From NCBI GenBank assembly GCA_014239355.1, contig JAAZYZ010000099.1:1-38316 (forward strand): a stretch of DNA of 38,316 nucleotides, read 5' to 3'. The DNA comes from Fidelibacterota bacterium (GTDB lineage Bacteria > Marinisomatota > Marinisomatia > SCGC-AAA003-L08 > TMED6). Positions 1-8,965 of the stretch are shown here, piece by piece. A program made the position numbers and the translations under genes. The notes below the pieces were generated by a model, which was not told the DNA's origin, did not search any database, and saw only the letters and a list, made by a program, of their open reading frames with translations. The stretch's first letter is position 1; the number at the start of each line of letters is the position of its first letter.

Positions 1-1
1 A

Positions 2-1027
2 TTGAAAATTTCTGATATCTTTTCAGCTGTTGATGAAGTTCATGAGAGAGTTGATGGTGCGTATGCGGTTATTATAATGATTCTAGGTTATGGAATATTG
101 GCATTTAGAGATCCTAATGGAATAAGACCTTTGATATATGGACAAAAAAAAGATAAGAATCACATGTTTGCTTCTGAGAGTGTAGCGTTAGACTGTTTGG
201 GATATGATAAAAATGTTAATGATTTAAAACCTGGTGAAGCTATTTTTATAGATATTAAGGGTAACAAAAGTTCGCATATTTATAAGAAAGCACGTTCAGC
301 GTCTCCCTGCATTTTTGAGTATGTATATTTAGCGCGCCCAGATAGTACTATGGATAATATAAATGTTTACAATAGTAGATTATCTATGGGGAGATTTCTT
401 GCTCAAAAAATAAAAAAAGTATTAACAGAAGAAGAATTAAGAGATATTGATACGGTTATTCCTATCCCTGATACTAGTAGAAATAGTGCTTTACCTATTA
501 GTATTGAATTAAAAAAAGAGTTAAGAGAAGGTTTTGTTAAAAATAGGTATATAGGAAGAACCTTTATAATGCCAGGTCAAAAAATTAGAAAAAAATCAGT
601 AAAACAAAAATTAAATACAATTTCTTCTGTCTTTAAAGGGAAAAATGTATTATTAATTGATGATTCAATTGTAAGAGGTAATACAAGTAAGCAAATTGTT
701 CAAATGGCTAGAGATGCTGGAGCAAAAAAAGTGATTTTTGCTAGTGCTTCACCTCCAATTATTTTTCCGAACGTTTATGGTATAGACATGCCTTTTGTTG
801 AGGAATTAATTGCATATAATCGTTCGATAGATGAAATATCTGAAGAAATTGGTGCAGATAAATTAATTTATCAAGATATTAAAGATTTAGTATCTTCTGT
901 TAAATTACTAAATCCTGAGATTAAAAATTTTGATACCTCATGCTTTGATGGTAAATATGTCACAGAAGGAGTGACTCAAGATTATTTGAATAATTTACAT
1001 AATCACAGAAAAAAAACTAATGATTAA
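2..1027 (+). CDS. purF: Amidophosphoribosyltransferase (PurF), 5'-truncated by the window edge
   Basis: PurF makes 5-phosphoribosylamine from PRPP and glutamine, the first committed step of purine synthesis in the cytoplasm. Seen: 341 codons covering the end of the glutaminase domain (GAYAV, AFRDPNGIRPL) and the whole phosphoribosyltransferase domain, with the PRPP loop LLIDDSIVRGNTS and the flanking GFVKNRYIGRTF and FPNVYGIDMP blocks. These match the E. coli-type enzyme closely. About 150 N-terminal residues, including the catalytic Cys1, lie upstream of the window. The TTG at base 2 is therefore an internal Leu codon, not a start. The stop overlaps the next gene by 8 bases, which suggests translational coupling. 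purD and guaB, also purine genes, lie elsewhere in the window. Confidence 0.96.
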   Translation: MKISDIFSAVDEVHERVDGAYAVIIMILGYGILAFRDPNGIRPLIYGQKKDKNHMFASESVALDCLGYDKNVNDLKPGEAIFIDIKGNKSSHIYKKARSASPCIFEYVYLARPDSTMDNINVYNSRLSMGRFLAQKIKKVLTEEELRDIDTVIPIPDTSRNSALPISIELKKELREGFVKNRYIGRTFIMPGQKIRKKSVKQKLNTISSVFKGKNVLLIDDSIVRGNTSKQIVQMARDAGAKKVIFASASPPIIFPNVYGIDMPFVEELIAYNRSIDEISEEIGADKLIYQDIKDLVSSVKLLNPEIKNFDTSCFDGKYVTEGVTQDYLNNLHNHRKKTND

Positions 1028-2057
1028 AACTTTTTTTAAAGAAAATCAGGTCCATAAAATGATTGTTCCAAACATGGATTGGTTATTTATTTTTAAACTA
1101 CCTAATTTTTTTATATTATTGATGATTTTTTGTTGGGGGATGGGTTCAGCATATTATAGTGGTATAAATAGTTATGTTTATTTTTCTACTGATATAAACT
1201 TTGATCAAATCTTATTTTTTGTAGGCCTATTCTCTATATTAGGTGGTATTAATATTCAAAATCAATTAGATGAACTTACTTATTTATTAGATTGGCCTCT
1301 ATCAGATTCAAATGATTATCAAAAAAAGATAGAGTATACATATGTTTGTCCAAATTTTATAAATATAAAATATGCTAAAATATGTTCTGTAACTTGTATT
1401 TTTATTGGCGTATTAATTGTTAGTGTATATTCCTTTTTTACTTTAGGATTACTTATTCTTTATTGTTACCTAAATTTATTTTTATATAAACATTGCTTAA
1501 AAGTAGATTCATATAAACAGCTTATTTTTAAGTGTTTTTTTACAACATTTAGTAATTTTGTATTATTTCTTTCAGGTTGGCTTTATTTTGATGTAAATAG
1601 TTATATTTTTGCTATTAAATACACTCCATTGTTTGTATTGGCTATTTTACCTATTATTTTAATTAATGAAATTATTTCGTATGATAACTTTTCAAAAAGA
1701 GAAAAAGAAAAAAGAATTTTTATTTATAATGATAGAAGGAATATAGCTGTTACATCACTTTTATTAATGAGTTTATTATTTTTTTATTCTTATTATTTTT
1801 TAGGCACTGACCCAATCACATCTCATTTTTCTATTATTACTATTCCATTTTTAATATATACAGTTTTCAGATCTGAATATAAAGATTATATTCGATCATT
1901 TATTTATCCAATTCTAGTATTAAATATTTTACTTTCATGGACTTTATTTCCATTTTTGTTTGTTGCTCAATTGATTATTTTTTATCTTTCAAAATACTAC
2001 TATTGGCATAGGTTTAGTATTCACTTTCCTAAGTTTGCAATTGATGAAAACGATTAG
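1020..2057 (+). CDS. Polytopic membrane protein, UbiA-prenyltransferase-like with degenerate motifs
   Basis: The protein is 345 aa with about eight or nine hydrophobic segments and no signal peptide. I could not assign it firmly. The layout resembles the UbiA superfamily. A GGINIQNQLDE stretch sits where the first loop motif NDxxDxxxD (or NQxxDxxxD) is expected. A Tyr/Leu-rich segment ending in FLSGWLYF follows. An NEIISYDNFSKREKEKR stretch sits where the second Asp-rich loop is expected. The metal-binding aspartates are mostly absent or out of register, so classical prenyl transfer is doubtful. It starts at an ATG inside the purF end and is followed with no gap by the DinG-like gene, so it is within an operon. 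It may be a divergent UbiA paralogue or an unrelated membrane protein. Confidence 0.5.
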   Translation: MIKTFFKENQVHKMIVPNMDWLFIFKLPNFFILLMIFCWGMGSAYYSGINSYVYFSTDINFDQILFFVGLFSILGGINIQNQLDELTYLLDWPLSDSNDYQKKIEYTYVCPNFINIKYAKICSVTCIFIGVLIVSVYSFFTLGLLILYCYLNLFLYKHCLKVDSYKQLIFKCFFTTFSNFVLFLSGWLYFDVNSYIFAIKYTPLFVLAILPIILINEIISYDNFSKREKEKRIFIYNDRRNIAVTSLLLMSLLFFYSYYFLGTDPITSHFSIITIPFLIYTVFRSEYKDYIRSFIYPILVLNILLSWTLFPFLFVAQLIIFYLSKYYYWHRFSIHFPKFAIDEND

Positions 2058-4814
2058 TTGAATATTGTAAATATATTAAATGATATTGGTTTTAATGAAT
2101 TTATTTCTTTTGATTTAGAAACTACTGGCCTTGATGTTGATAAAGATGAAATTATTGAAATTTCAGCTGTAAAATTTATTAATGGTGAGTATCATTCTGA
2201 TTTTACTACTTTCATTAAGCCAAAAAATGAAATTCCAAAACAAATTATAGATTTAACTGGTATCAGTAACCAAATGGTTTTAGATGCGCCTTTAATTGAA
2301 GATGTATTAGATGAATTTATATCTTTTATTGATAATGGTATTTTAGTGGCTCATAACATAGAGTTTGATTTAAGCTTTATAAATAGAATGACAAATAAAT
2401 ATCAGAAAAACCTCAATATTGAGAACACCTGTGATACTCTTTTGTTATCTAGATCCTTTTTATTTAATCTTGAAAAATTTAATCTAGAGTATTTATCATT
2501 ATTTTTTGATTTAGATATTAAAAACTCTCACAGAGCTAAATCAGATGCTATTAATACAGGTAAAATTTTAATTAACTTAATTAAGCAAATGCTTTCAATT
2601 CCTGTTTTAGTGTATGAAAGAATTAATCAATTAAATCATAAAAAAAATCTTTATAATAAATTTTTATATTCAAAGATATATGATTATTTAAAATTAAATA
2701 CATCAGAGAAGTATAAGCCTATAGAATCAATTATATTAAAAAATAATGTTTTAGATAATACTATTAACGGGATTAATGATTTTTCTGATGATGTAAGTTC
2801 TTGGTTTGGCGCTAATGGTAAATTGTCTGAAGTTTGGGAAGATTATTCAAAAAGAGATGTTCAAGAAATCTTTTCTAATGATATATATGCTAATTTTAAA
2901 TCTCAGTCTGTAATGATTGCAGAAGCAGGTGCTGGTTTAGGTAAATCATTATCATATTTAATATCTGGTTTAAAATATGCTAAAGAGAATAATAAAAAAC
3001 TTATTATATCAACTTTTACTAAGACGCTACAAGAGCAATTGTTTTACAAGGACTTACCTATGCTTGTAGAAAAATTAAATTTGAATCTAAAGTCAATAAT
3101 ATTAAAAGGAAAAAATAATTATATTTCAAAAATTAATCTAAGAAGATTATTAGATAAAGATTTTATTTTTATGGAAGATAAAGAGATTTATGAATGTATT
3201 ACTTTAATAGTTTGGTCTCATTTCACAACAACTGGTGACATAGAAGAATGTAATGGTGTTAATAGAGAAAGGATTGCCGGTTTATGGAATAAACTAACCT
3301 ATCCAAAGCTTGAAGATAGTGTAAATTTTGATATAAATAAATATGAACTTTTTTCTCAAAATGATTATTATAAAAAGATAGTTAATCAAATTGATACTTC
3401 AGATATTATTATTATTAATCATTCAGTTTTATGTTCTGATATATCAGGAGATTCTTCTGTTTTGCCTGAAGGCTCTGTATTAGTTATAGATGAGGGGCAT
3501 AATTTAATTAATGCTATACAAAATAAGTTAACATCTAGCTTCTCAGATTTTGGTTTTATGAAATCTATAAACTCAATACAAAAAATAATACAGTCAATTA
3601 AATATGATGTTCCTTCTGTTTTAGAAGAGATGAATACTGTTTCATCTTCATTGCTAAAAAATAGTCAAGAAGTATTCAATCTATTTAAATATAATTTTGA
3701 AGAAGACTATCTTAATTTAAAATATGGCCTACATGATTTATTGTTATCTAATGAAGAGTTCAAAATAAATGGTTTTGACTTAAGTGACATTTATTCTGAT
3801 ATCAATAAATTAGAAGATTTAATACAATCAGTTTTAGATGGTAATAATAAATTGATACAGCTGCAGCTTGCTATTTATGAAATTTCAGAATTAAAGCATA
3901 TCACTGAAGTATTTTCAAAAAATAAATCAAACTATATTAAATGGATTTCTATATATAAAAGAGGTCATAATCATAATTTTAAGGTATATATATCTAATTC
4001 TGATATTAAGGAGTTTATTATGCAAAAATTATATAAGATATATCCATCTTTTTTAATGTGTTCTGCAACTTTTACTATTAATAATTCATTTGATTTCTTT
4101 TTTAATAAATTTGGATTTTCAAAAGATGATTTTAATAATTTAAAAACTAAGATATATGATTCGCCATTTTATTATGAAGATCAAAGTAAATTTTATATTT
4201 ATAATAAATCAACTGATATTAATTCAAGTAATTATATTAATGATGTTAGCAAACAGATTGCTATGGTAAGTACATCTTTACAAAAAAAGATGTTGATTTT
4301 ATGTACATCATATAAGCAGGTTAGAGCAATATCAAATAATTTGATTAATAATTGTAATTTAGATGAAAACACTATTTTTACACAAACTTCTAAATTTGGA
4401 AAGAAAAAGCTATTAGATAATTATAAAAAATTTAATAAGAGCATCTTGATAGCAACTGCTACTTTTTGGGAAGGGGTAGATTTAAGAGGAAGTCTTCTAG
4501 AAGTTTTATTTATAATTAGAATACCTTTTGTAAATCCATCCAATCCATATAATTATTATTTAAGTAATAAAATAGAGAGTGAAGGAGGCAATTCTTTTTA
4601 TGACTTACAGCTTCCTAATGCAATGTTGAAATTAAAACAGGGAATTGGCAGATTAATTAGAAGTGATAAAGATAGTGGCGTATGCATTATGACAGATCCT
4701 AGATTATCTCAATCAAGGTATGGTAAGTTTATACTTGATGAATTAACACTAGATCCGGAATTCTATCTAGATATAAAAGAAATAATAAATGAGATAGATA
4801 ATTTTTTAGGTTAA
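2058..4814 (+). CDS. dinG: DinG-type 3'-5' exonuclease fused to XPD-like helicase
   Basis: The 918-aa protein has an N-terminal DEDDh exonuclease (about residues 15-180: FDLETTG with D19 and E21, then AHNIEFD, then the HRAKSDA block). An SF2 XPD/DinG helicase follows: Walker A AGAGLGKS around 290-297, DEGH at 478-481, CSATF, ATATFWEGVDL around 799-809, and GIGRLIR at 862-868. This matches the architecture and length of Bacillus-type DinG (about 930 aa), with a likely role in DNA repair or replication. The Cys positions that hold the Fe-S cluster in E. coli DinG/XPD are replaced: NYIS instead of NYxC, and SQNDYYK where CxxCPYY is usual. It appears to be a cluster-free version. The start is TTG immediately after the preceding stop; no upstream in-frame alternative exists and no ATG precedes the exonuclease motif. 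Confidence 0.9.
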   Translation: MNIVNILNDIGFNEFISFDLETTGLDVDKDEIIEISAVKFINGEYHSDFTTFIKPKNEIPKQIIDLTGISNQMVLDAPLIEDVLDEFISFIDNGILVAHNIEFDLSFINRMTNKYQKNLNIENTCDTLLLSRSFLFNLEKFNLEYLSLFFDLDIKNSHRAKSDAINTGKILINLIKQMLSIPVLVYERINQLNHKKNLYNKFLYSKIYDYLKLNTSEKYKPIESIILKNNVLDNTINGINDFSDDVSSWFGANGKLSEVWEDYSKRDVQEIFSNDIYANFKSQSVMIAEAGAGLGKSLSYLISGLKYAKENNKKLIISTFTKTLQEQLFYKDLPMLVEKLNLNLKSIILKGKNNYISKINLRRLLDKDFIFMEDKEIYECITLIVWSHFTTTGDIEECNGVNRERIAGLWNKLTYPKLEDSVNFDINKYELFSQNDYYKKIVNQIDTSDIIIINHSVLCSDISGDSSVLPEGSVLVIDEGHNLINAIQNKLTSSFSDFGFMKSINSIQKIIQSIKYDVPSVLEEMNTVSSSLLKNSQEVFNLFKYNFEEDYLNLKYGLHDLLLSNEEFKINGFDLSDIYSDINKLEDLIQSVLDGNNKLIQLQLAIYEISELKHITEVFSKNKSNYIKWISIYKRGHNHNFKVYISNSDIKEFIMQKLYKIYPSFLMCSATFTINNSFDFFFNKFGFSKDDFNNLKTKIYDSPFYYEDQSKFYIYNKSTDINSSNYINDVSKQIAMVSTSLQKKMLILCTSYKQVRAISNNLINNCNLDENTIFTQTSKFGKKKLLDNYKKFNKSILIATATFWEGVDLRGSLLEVLFIIRIPFVNPSNPYNYYLSNKIESEGGNSFYDLQLPNAMLKLKQGIGRLIRSDKDSGVCIMTDPRLSQSRYGKFILDELTLDPEFYLDIKEIINEIDNFLG

Positions 4815-4859
4815 TAGCACCTTTTTTTTATAAGTTAAGTCCAAATTTTTAGGATTTTT

Positions 4860-6389
4860 ATGAGCATTAAGATTACAGGTTATAATTTAAGTATTGAAAC
4901 ACTTGTTGACGTGGCAAGGAATGGTAAAAAAGTAATTTTATCAAATGAATCAATTTCTAAAATTAAAGAATGCAGAAAATTAGTTGAAGATAAAATTGAT
5001 GCTGGTGAAATAATGTATGGTATTAATACTGGTATTGGTGAATTCTCTGAAACTATTTTAAATCCAGACCAAATTAAAGATTTCCAAAAGTATTTAATTT
5101 ATAATCATTCAGCTGGGATTGGTGATCCAGCTCCTATAGAGCATATTAGAGCTGCTATGTTAAGTAGAATTAATGTTCATGCTAAAGGTATGTCAGGTTG
5201 CAGATTAGTGATTACTAAAACATTATTAGAAATGTTAAATAAGGGTGTTACACCTCAAGTGTGCAGTAAAGGTTCTGTTGGTGCATGTGGAGATTTAGCT
5301 CCTATGTCACAGATTGCACTTGTTTTATTAGGTGAAGGTAAAGCTTATTACAATGATGAGCTTTTTGATGGAAAAGAGGCTATGGCTAAAGCAGGTATTG
5401 CTATTCCTGGTTTAGAGGCTAGAGATGGTCTAGCAGTTATAAATGGTTCAAATTTATTGACTTCTATGAGTGCTCTATTTATATACGATACAATAAAATG
5501 GATTAAACAGGCTGAAATTGCAGCTGCAATGTCATATGATGCTTTGTTGGCAAATCCAGGTCCTCTTAATCGCATGATTCATGAAGCTAGAGGCTTTTCT
5601 GGTGCTATTAAATCTTCTTCCTCATTAAGAAAGAATTTAGCAAATGGTGATTTAATAGATAAAAAAATTAAGACTAAACTACAAGACGCTTATTCTTTAC
5701 GTTCTACTCCTCAAGTTATTGGGGCAGTTCTTGATTCTATAGAATATTGTAGAACTCAGGTGGAAATTGAATTAAATGGAGTGGGTGACAATCCAATTTT
5801 CTTTGTTGATAAAGGTATACAGTTATCAGGGGCAAATTTTCAAGGGACTCCTGTTTCTTTACCTTTAGATAATTTAGGTGCTGCAGTTACTATGGTTTCT
5901 GTTTTATCTGAAAGAAGAATGAATAGACTTAATAATCCAGCTCTTAGTAATGGGTTACCAGCTTTTTTAACTAAAGGTGCAGGAATGTTTTCTGGCTTAA
6001 TGTTGAGTCAATACACAGCTGATATGCAGATTGTAGAACAAAGAATTCTATCAGCGCCTGCTAGTATTCAGTCTATACCTGCAGCTGCAGATCAGGAAGA
6101 TTTTGTATCGATGGGTATGAACACAGCTTTAAAAAATAATCAAATATTAGATAATGCTTATGGTATTTTAGGTATAGAATTAATGGCTGCTGCACAGGCT
6201 TTAGATTTTAGAAAGCATAAATTTGGAGATGGTGTAAAATTAGCAAAGGATATTATTCGAAAATATATTGAATTTCTTGATATTGATAGGCCTCTATATG
6301 AAGACCATAATACGATGAAGAAATTAGTTAAAAATTGTGAAATAGTAGATAAAATTGAACAAAAATTAGGGAATCTTTATGAGGAGTAA
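4860..6389 (+). CDS. hutH: MIO-family aromatic amino acid ammonia-lyase, histidine ammonia-lyase-like
   Basis: The protein is 509 aa, the usual size for HutH, which deaminates histidine to urocanate. Seen: Y53 in YGINTG, H83 in the selectivity loop (YNHSAG), GDNPIFF, SERRMNRL, and QED at 412-414. Y53 and H83 fall at the same numbers as in Pseudomonas HAL. Two departures stand out. The cofactor triad is Ala142-Cys143-Gly144 instead of Ala-Ser-Gly, and Phe415 replaces the His usually seen in the HAL QEDH motif. No urocanase or imidazolonepropionase gene is nearby, so the substrate could be histidine, tyrosine or another amino acid, and aminomutase activity is possible. An AGGA ribosome site lies about 5 bases before the ATG. 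guaB follows after 2 bases. Confidence 0.85.
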   Translation: MSIKITGYNLSIETLVDVARNGKKVILSNESISKIKECRKLVEDKIDAGEIMYGINTGIGEFSETILNPDQIKDFQKYLIYNHSAGIGDPAPIEHIRAAMLSRINVHAKGMSGCRLVITKTLLEMLNKGVTPQVCSKGSVGACGDLAPMSQIALVLLGEGKAYYNDELFDGKEAMAKAGIAIPGLEARDGLAVINGSNLLTSMSALFIYDTIKWIKQAEIAAAMSYDALLANPGPLNRMIHEARGFSGAIKSSSSLRKNLANGDLIDKKIKTKLQDAYSLRSTPQVIGAVLDSIEYCRTQVEIELNGVGDNPIFFVDKGIQLSGANFQGTPVSLPLDNLGAAVTMVSVLSERRMNRLNNPALSNGLPAFLTKGAGMFSGLMLSQYTADMQIVEQRILSAPASIQSIPAAADQEDFVSMGMNTALKNNQILDNAYGILGIELMAAAQALDFRKHKFGDGVKLAKDIIRKYIEFLDIDRPLYEDHNTMKKLVKNCEIVDKIEQKLGNLYEE

Positions 6390-6391
6390 TT

Positions 6392-7846
6392 ATGGATTTT
6401 AAAGAAAATTTAACATTTGATGATGTTTTGATGGTTCCTCAATATTCTGAGGTTTTACCTAGAGAAGTTGATTTGTCTACTTCTATTACAAAAAACATTA
6501 AGCTTAATATCCCTTTAATGAGTGCAGCTATGGATACGGTTACAGAGAGTAAAATGGCAGTTGCTCTTGCAAGAGAAGGTGGTATTGGTATTGTACATAA
6601 AAATTTAACTATAGCTGAACAGTCTGCTGAAATTGATAAAGTTAAAAGATCAGAAAGTGGAATGATTCTTGACCCGGTAACAATAAATTCCTCAAAAAGT
6701 TTAGAACAGGCTTTAAATATTATGTCAAAATATCATATTTCAGGCGTTCCTGTAGTTGATCAAGGTAAATTAAAAGGTATTCTTACAAATAGAGATATTA
6801 GGTTTGAGACTAATTTAAGCTTAAAGGTTTCTGATAGAATGACCAATAAAAACCTTATTACAGTTAAAGAAGGCACAACGTTAGAAGAAGCAAAAGAAGT
6901 GCTTCAAACAAATAGAGTAGAAAAATTATTAGTTGTTAATAATTATGGTGATTTAACTGGTTTAATAACAGTTAAAGATATTCTAAAAAAACAGAATTTT
7001 CCAGATGCAGCAACAGATAAACATGGTAGATTATTAGTTGGAGCTGCTGTGGGGATTGATGTTGATACAATAGATAGGGTTTCAGAGTTAATTAATAATA
7101 ATGTTGATATAATAGTTATTGATACAGCTCATGGTCATTCTAAATCTGTTATGGATATGACAAAAAATATTAAAAAACATTTTTCAGATATAGATTTGAT
7201 TGTTGGTAATGTTGCTACTCCTCAAGCTGTTGAATCATTAATAGATTCTGGGGCAGATGCAGTTAAAATAGGTATTGGGTCGGGTTCTAGTTGTACAACT
7301 AGAATAATAGCTGGAGTTGGAGTTCCTCAATTATCATCTATATTAAATTCATATAAAATTGCTCAAAAAAGAAATATTCCTATTATTTCAGATGGTGGAA
7401 TGCGTTATTCTGGAGATATAGCTAAATCATTGGCTGCAGGTTCTAATGCTGTAATGTTAGGCAGTATTTTTGCAGGGACTGACGAAAGCCCTGGAGAAAT
7501 AATTTTATGGGAAGGTCGTAGTTATAAAACTTATAGAGGTATGGGATCTATATCAGCAATGACATCAGGAAGTAGTGATAGGTATTTTCAAAAAGGTACT
7601 AAAAGTAAAAAATTAGTTCCTGAAGGTATAGAAGGGATGGTCCCAGTTAAGGGACCTTTATCTCAATTGACTCATCAATTACTTGGGGGTATCCGTTCTT
7701 CTATGGGATATTGTGGTGCAAAAAATTTAGAAGATTTTATTAAAAAAGTTGAATTTATTAAAATTACTAGTTCAGGTATAGTTGAAAGCCATCCTCATGA
7801 TTTGGATGTTACTAAAGAAGCGCCTAATTATAGAAAGCCTTATTAA
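6392..7846 (+). CDS. guaB: IMP dehydrogenase (GuaB)
   Basis: GuaB oxidises IMP to XMP with NAD+, the committed step to GMP. The 484-aa protein is full length. The N-terminal block ([20 protein letters not shown]) starts the TIM barrel. Two CBS modules (about residues 95-205) are inserted, and the barrel resumes with the catalytic loop around Cys301 (GSGSSCTTR). The flap and K+ region [17 protein letters not shown] and VKGPLSQ follow. The catalytic loop normally reads GPGSICTTR, so Pro and Ile are both Ser here, a mild variation. A GAGGAG ribosome site lies inside the last codons of the preceding ammonia-lyase gene, so the two are co-transcribed and probably coupled, although no metabolic link is obvious. 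Confidence 0.97.
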   Translation: MDFKENLTFDDVLMVPQYSEVLPREVDLSTSITKNIKLNIPLMSAAMDTVTESKMAVALAREGGIGIVHKNLTIAEQSAEIDKVKRSESGMILDPVTINSSKSLEQALNIMSKYHISGVPVVDQGKLKGILTNRDIRFETNLSLKVSDRMTNKNLITVKEGTTLEEAKEVLQTNRVEKLLVVNNYGDLTGLITVKDILKKQNFPDAATDKHGRLLVGAAVGIDVDTIDRVSELINNNVDIIVIDTAHGHSKSVMDMTKNIKKHFSDIDLIVGNVATPQAVESLIDSGADAVKIGIGSGSSCTTRIIAGVGVPQLSSILNSYKIAQKRNIPIISDGGMRYSGDIAKSLAAGSNAVMLGSIFAGTDESPGEIILWEGRSYKTYRGMGSISAMTSGSSDRYFQKGTKSKKLVPEGIEGMVPVKGPLSQLTHQLLGGIRSSMGYCGAKNLEDFIKKVEFIKITSSGIVESHPHDLDVTKEAPNYRKPY

Positions 7847-7870
7847 TAATACTTTTTAATTAGTATTATT
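7845..7870. terminator. AT-only inverted repeat between convergent guaB and rpsT
   Basis: A perfect 8-base stem (aataatac at 7845-7852 with gtattatt at 7863-7870) has a 10-base loop rich in T. It spans both stop codons of the convergent genes and could act as a weak bidirectional terminator or a 3'-end stabiliser. The stem has only one G-C pair and no clear T-run follows on either strand, so intrinsic termination is uncertain. Confidence 0.3.
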
Positions 7871-8120
7871 TAATATTATTTAAATGTTTTGAAATTTTAG
7901 CTTTTTGATTAGCGGCTTTATTTTTGTGTATAATACCTTTAGAAGCTACTTTATCTATAGAAGAGAAAGCTGAACTGGCAGCTTTAACTGCATTTTCTTT
8001 GCTACTTTCATTTAAAGCTTTTTTGATTGCTGTTTTAACAACTGATTTGTAATGCTTATTTGTAGCGTTTGCTTTTTTAGACTGTCTAACTCTTTTTAAT
8101 ACGGTTCCTTTTGCGCTCAT
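7866..8120 (-). CDS. rpsT: 30S ribosomal protein S20
   Basis: This 84-aa, very Lys/Ala-rich protein fits the S20 family: a KRVRQSKKANATNK start, a central alanine-rich helix (ENAVKAASSAF) and the GIIHKNKAANQKAK block near the C-terminus. S20 is a primary binder of 16S rRNA in the small subunit. A good AGAGGAAAG ribosome site precedes the ATG. It is monocistronic, convergent with guaB and divergent from the Crp/Fnr-type regulator. The 143-base divergent gap must hold its promoter, but I could not pick a convincing -35/-10 pair for it. Confidence 0.95.
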   Translation of the reverse strand: MSAKGTVLKRVRQSKKANATNKHYKSVVKTAIKKALNESSKENAVKAASSAFSSIDKVASKGIIHKNKAANQKAKISKHLNNIK

Positions 8121-8234
8121 TCTTTCCTCTTTATTTTAATAATGATAATCAGGACCCAAATATATGGAATGTCTTCTTAAAATAACAAATAATAGTTTTA
8201 ATTTTATTGTTTAATGCTCTTATTCATTTTAACT

Positions 8235-8240
8235 TATATT
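8235..8240 (+). promoter_or_regulatory. Possible -10 element for the Crp/Fnr regulator run
   Basis: TATATT lies 23 bases before the ATG at 8264, within the 143-base divergent gap with rpsT. No -35 hexamer at normal spacing was found; a TTGTTT at 8207-8212 is about 22 bases away, which is too far. I saw no clear FNR or CRP palindrome in the gap. This is a weak call in AT-rich DNA. Confidence 0.2.
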
Positions 8241-8263
8241 AAAATTTAGAAAGAAAATTTATT

Positions 8264-8950
8264 ATGACAGACAATATTATAAATTCTATAAATATATTTT
8301 CTGACTTGTCAGATGAACAATGTTATGCTTTGCAAAAGTTTTTCAAACCAAGAAAATACCTTAAAAATAGTATGATTATTTTAGAGGAAGAATATGGTGA
8401 TTTAGTTTTTGTTGTACAATCGGGTACTATTAAAATTACTAGAGTTAATGATGAGGGTAAAGAGGTTATATTAGCTTTGTTAGGTCCTGGTGAAATATTT
8501 GGAGAATTAGCAATTTTAGATGGGGAAGCGAGATCTGCAAATGCCTTAGCGCAAGAAAATTGTCACCTTTTAGCAATTAACAAAGAAGATTTTTTAGAGA
8601 TATTAAAGAATAATTTTTCTATTTCTTTTAATCTTATGTGCGAGTTAGCAAAAAGATTAAGAAAATCAGACCAACAAATCGAAGCTTTATCTTTATCTGA
8701 TGCTGAACATAGAATTGGGGTTTCTTTGTTAAATTTAGCTGAAGATATGGGAGTGATTAGGAAAGGTAAAGTTACAATTCAAAATTTACCATTTCAGCAA
8801 GATATTGCTAATATGGCTGGCACATCTAGAGAGACTGTTTCTCGTGTTCTTAAAATACTTGAAAATAAAAGTATGATTTCAAAAGTAGGCCACACATTAG
8901 TTATTCCTGATTATAGCTTTTTTAAGCAAATTTTTGGTAAGTCTATTTAA
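8264..8950 (+). CDS. Crp/Fnr-family transcription regulator
   Basis: The 228-aa protein has an N-terminal cyclic-nucleotide-binding beta-roll (about residues 12-115) and a C-terminal winged helix (HTH about 179-200). The pocket keeps GEL (80-82) and an Arg-Ser pair (90-91), as in cAMP-binding CRP. The recognition helix TSRETVSRVL is close to that of CRP, so a TGTGA-like half-site is plausible. It lacks the N-terminal Cys cluster of FNR (a single Cys20 only), so an oxygen-sensing Fe-S cluster is unlikely. It heads a long run (meaB to uvrC) and is divergent from rpsT. Ligand and regulon are not deducible from the sequence. Confidence 0.9.
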   Translation: MTDNIINSINIFSDLSDEQCYALQKFFKPRKYLKNSMIILEEEYGDLVFVVQSGTIKITRVNDEGKEVILALLGPGEIFGELAILDGEARSANALAQENCHLLAINKEDFLEILKNNFSISFNLMCELAKRLRKSDQQIEALSLSDAEHRIGVSLLNLAEDMGVIRKGKVTIQNLPFQQDIANMAGTSRETVSRVLKILENKSMISKVGHTLVIPDYSFFKQIFGKSI

Positions 8951-8965
8951 TATTTTTAGTAAATA

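Noticed and set aside
4815..4859. T-run between the dinG-like gene and the ammonia-lyase gene as a terminator
   Set aside because: An eight-T run is present but no stem precedes it, so intrinsic termination is not supported.
7281..7299. Altered catalytic loop in GuaB (GSGSSCTTR instead of GPGSICTTR)
   Set aside because: The catalytic Cys, Thr and surrounding loops are intact, and variation at these two positions is mild; not evidence of a new function.
8121..8263. Searched the rpsT/regulator divergent gap for an FNR or CRP palindrome, small RNA or riboswitch
   Set aside because: No palindrome of the TTGAT-N4-ATCAA or TGTGA-N6-TCACA kind and no structured G/C-containing element could be seen.
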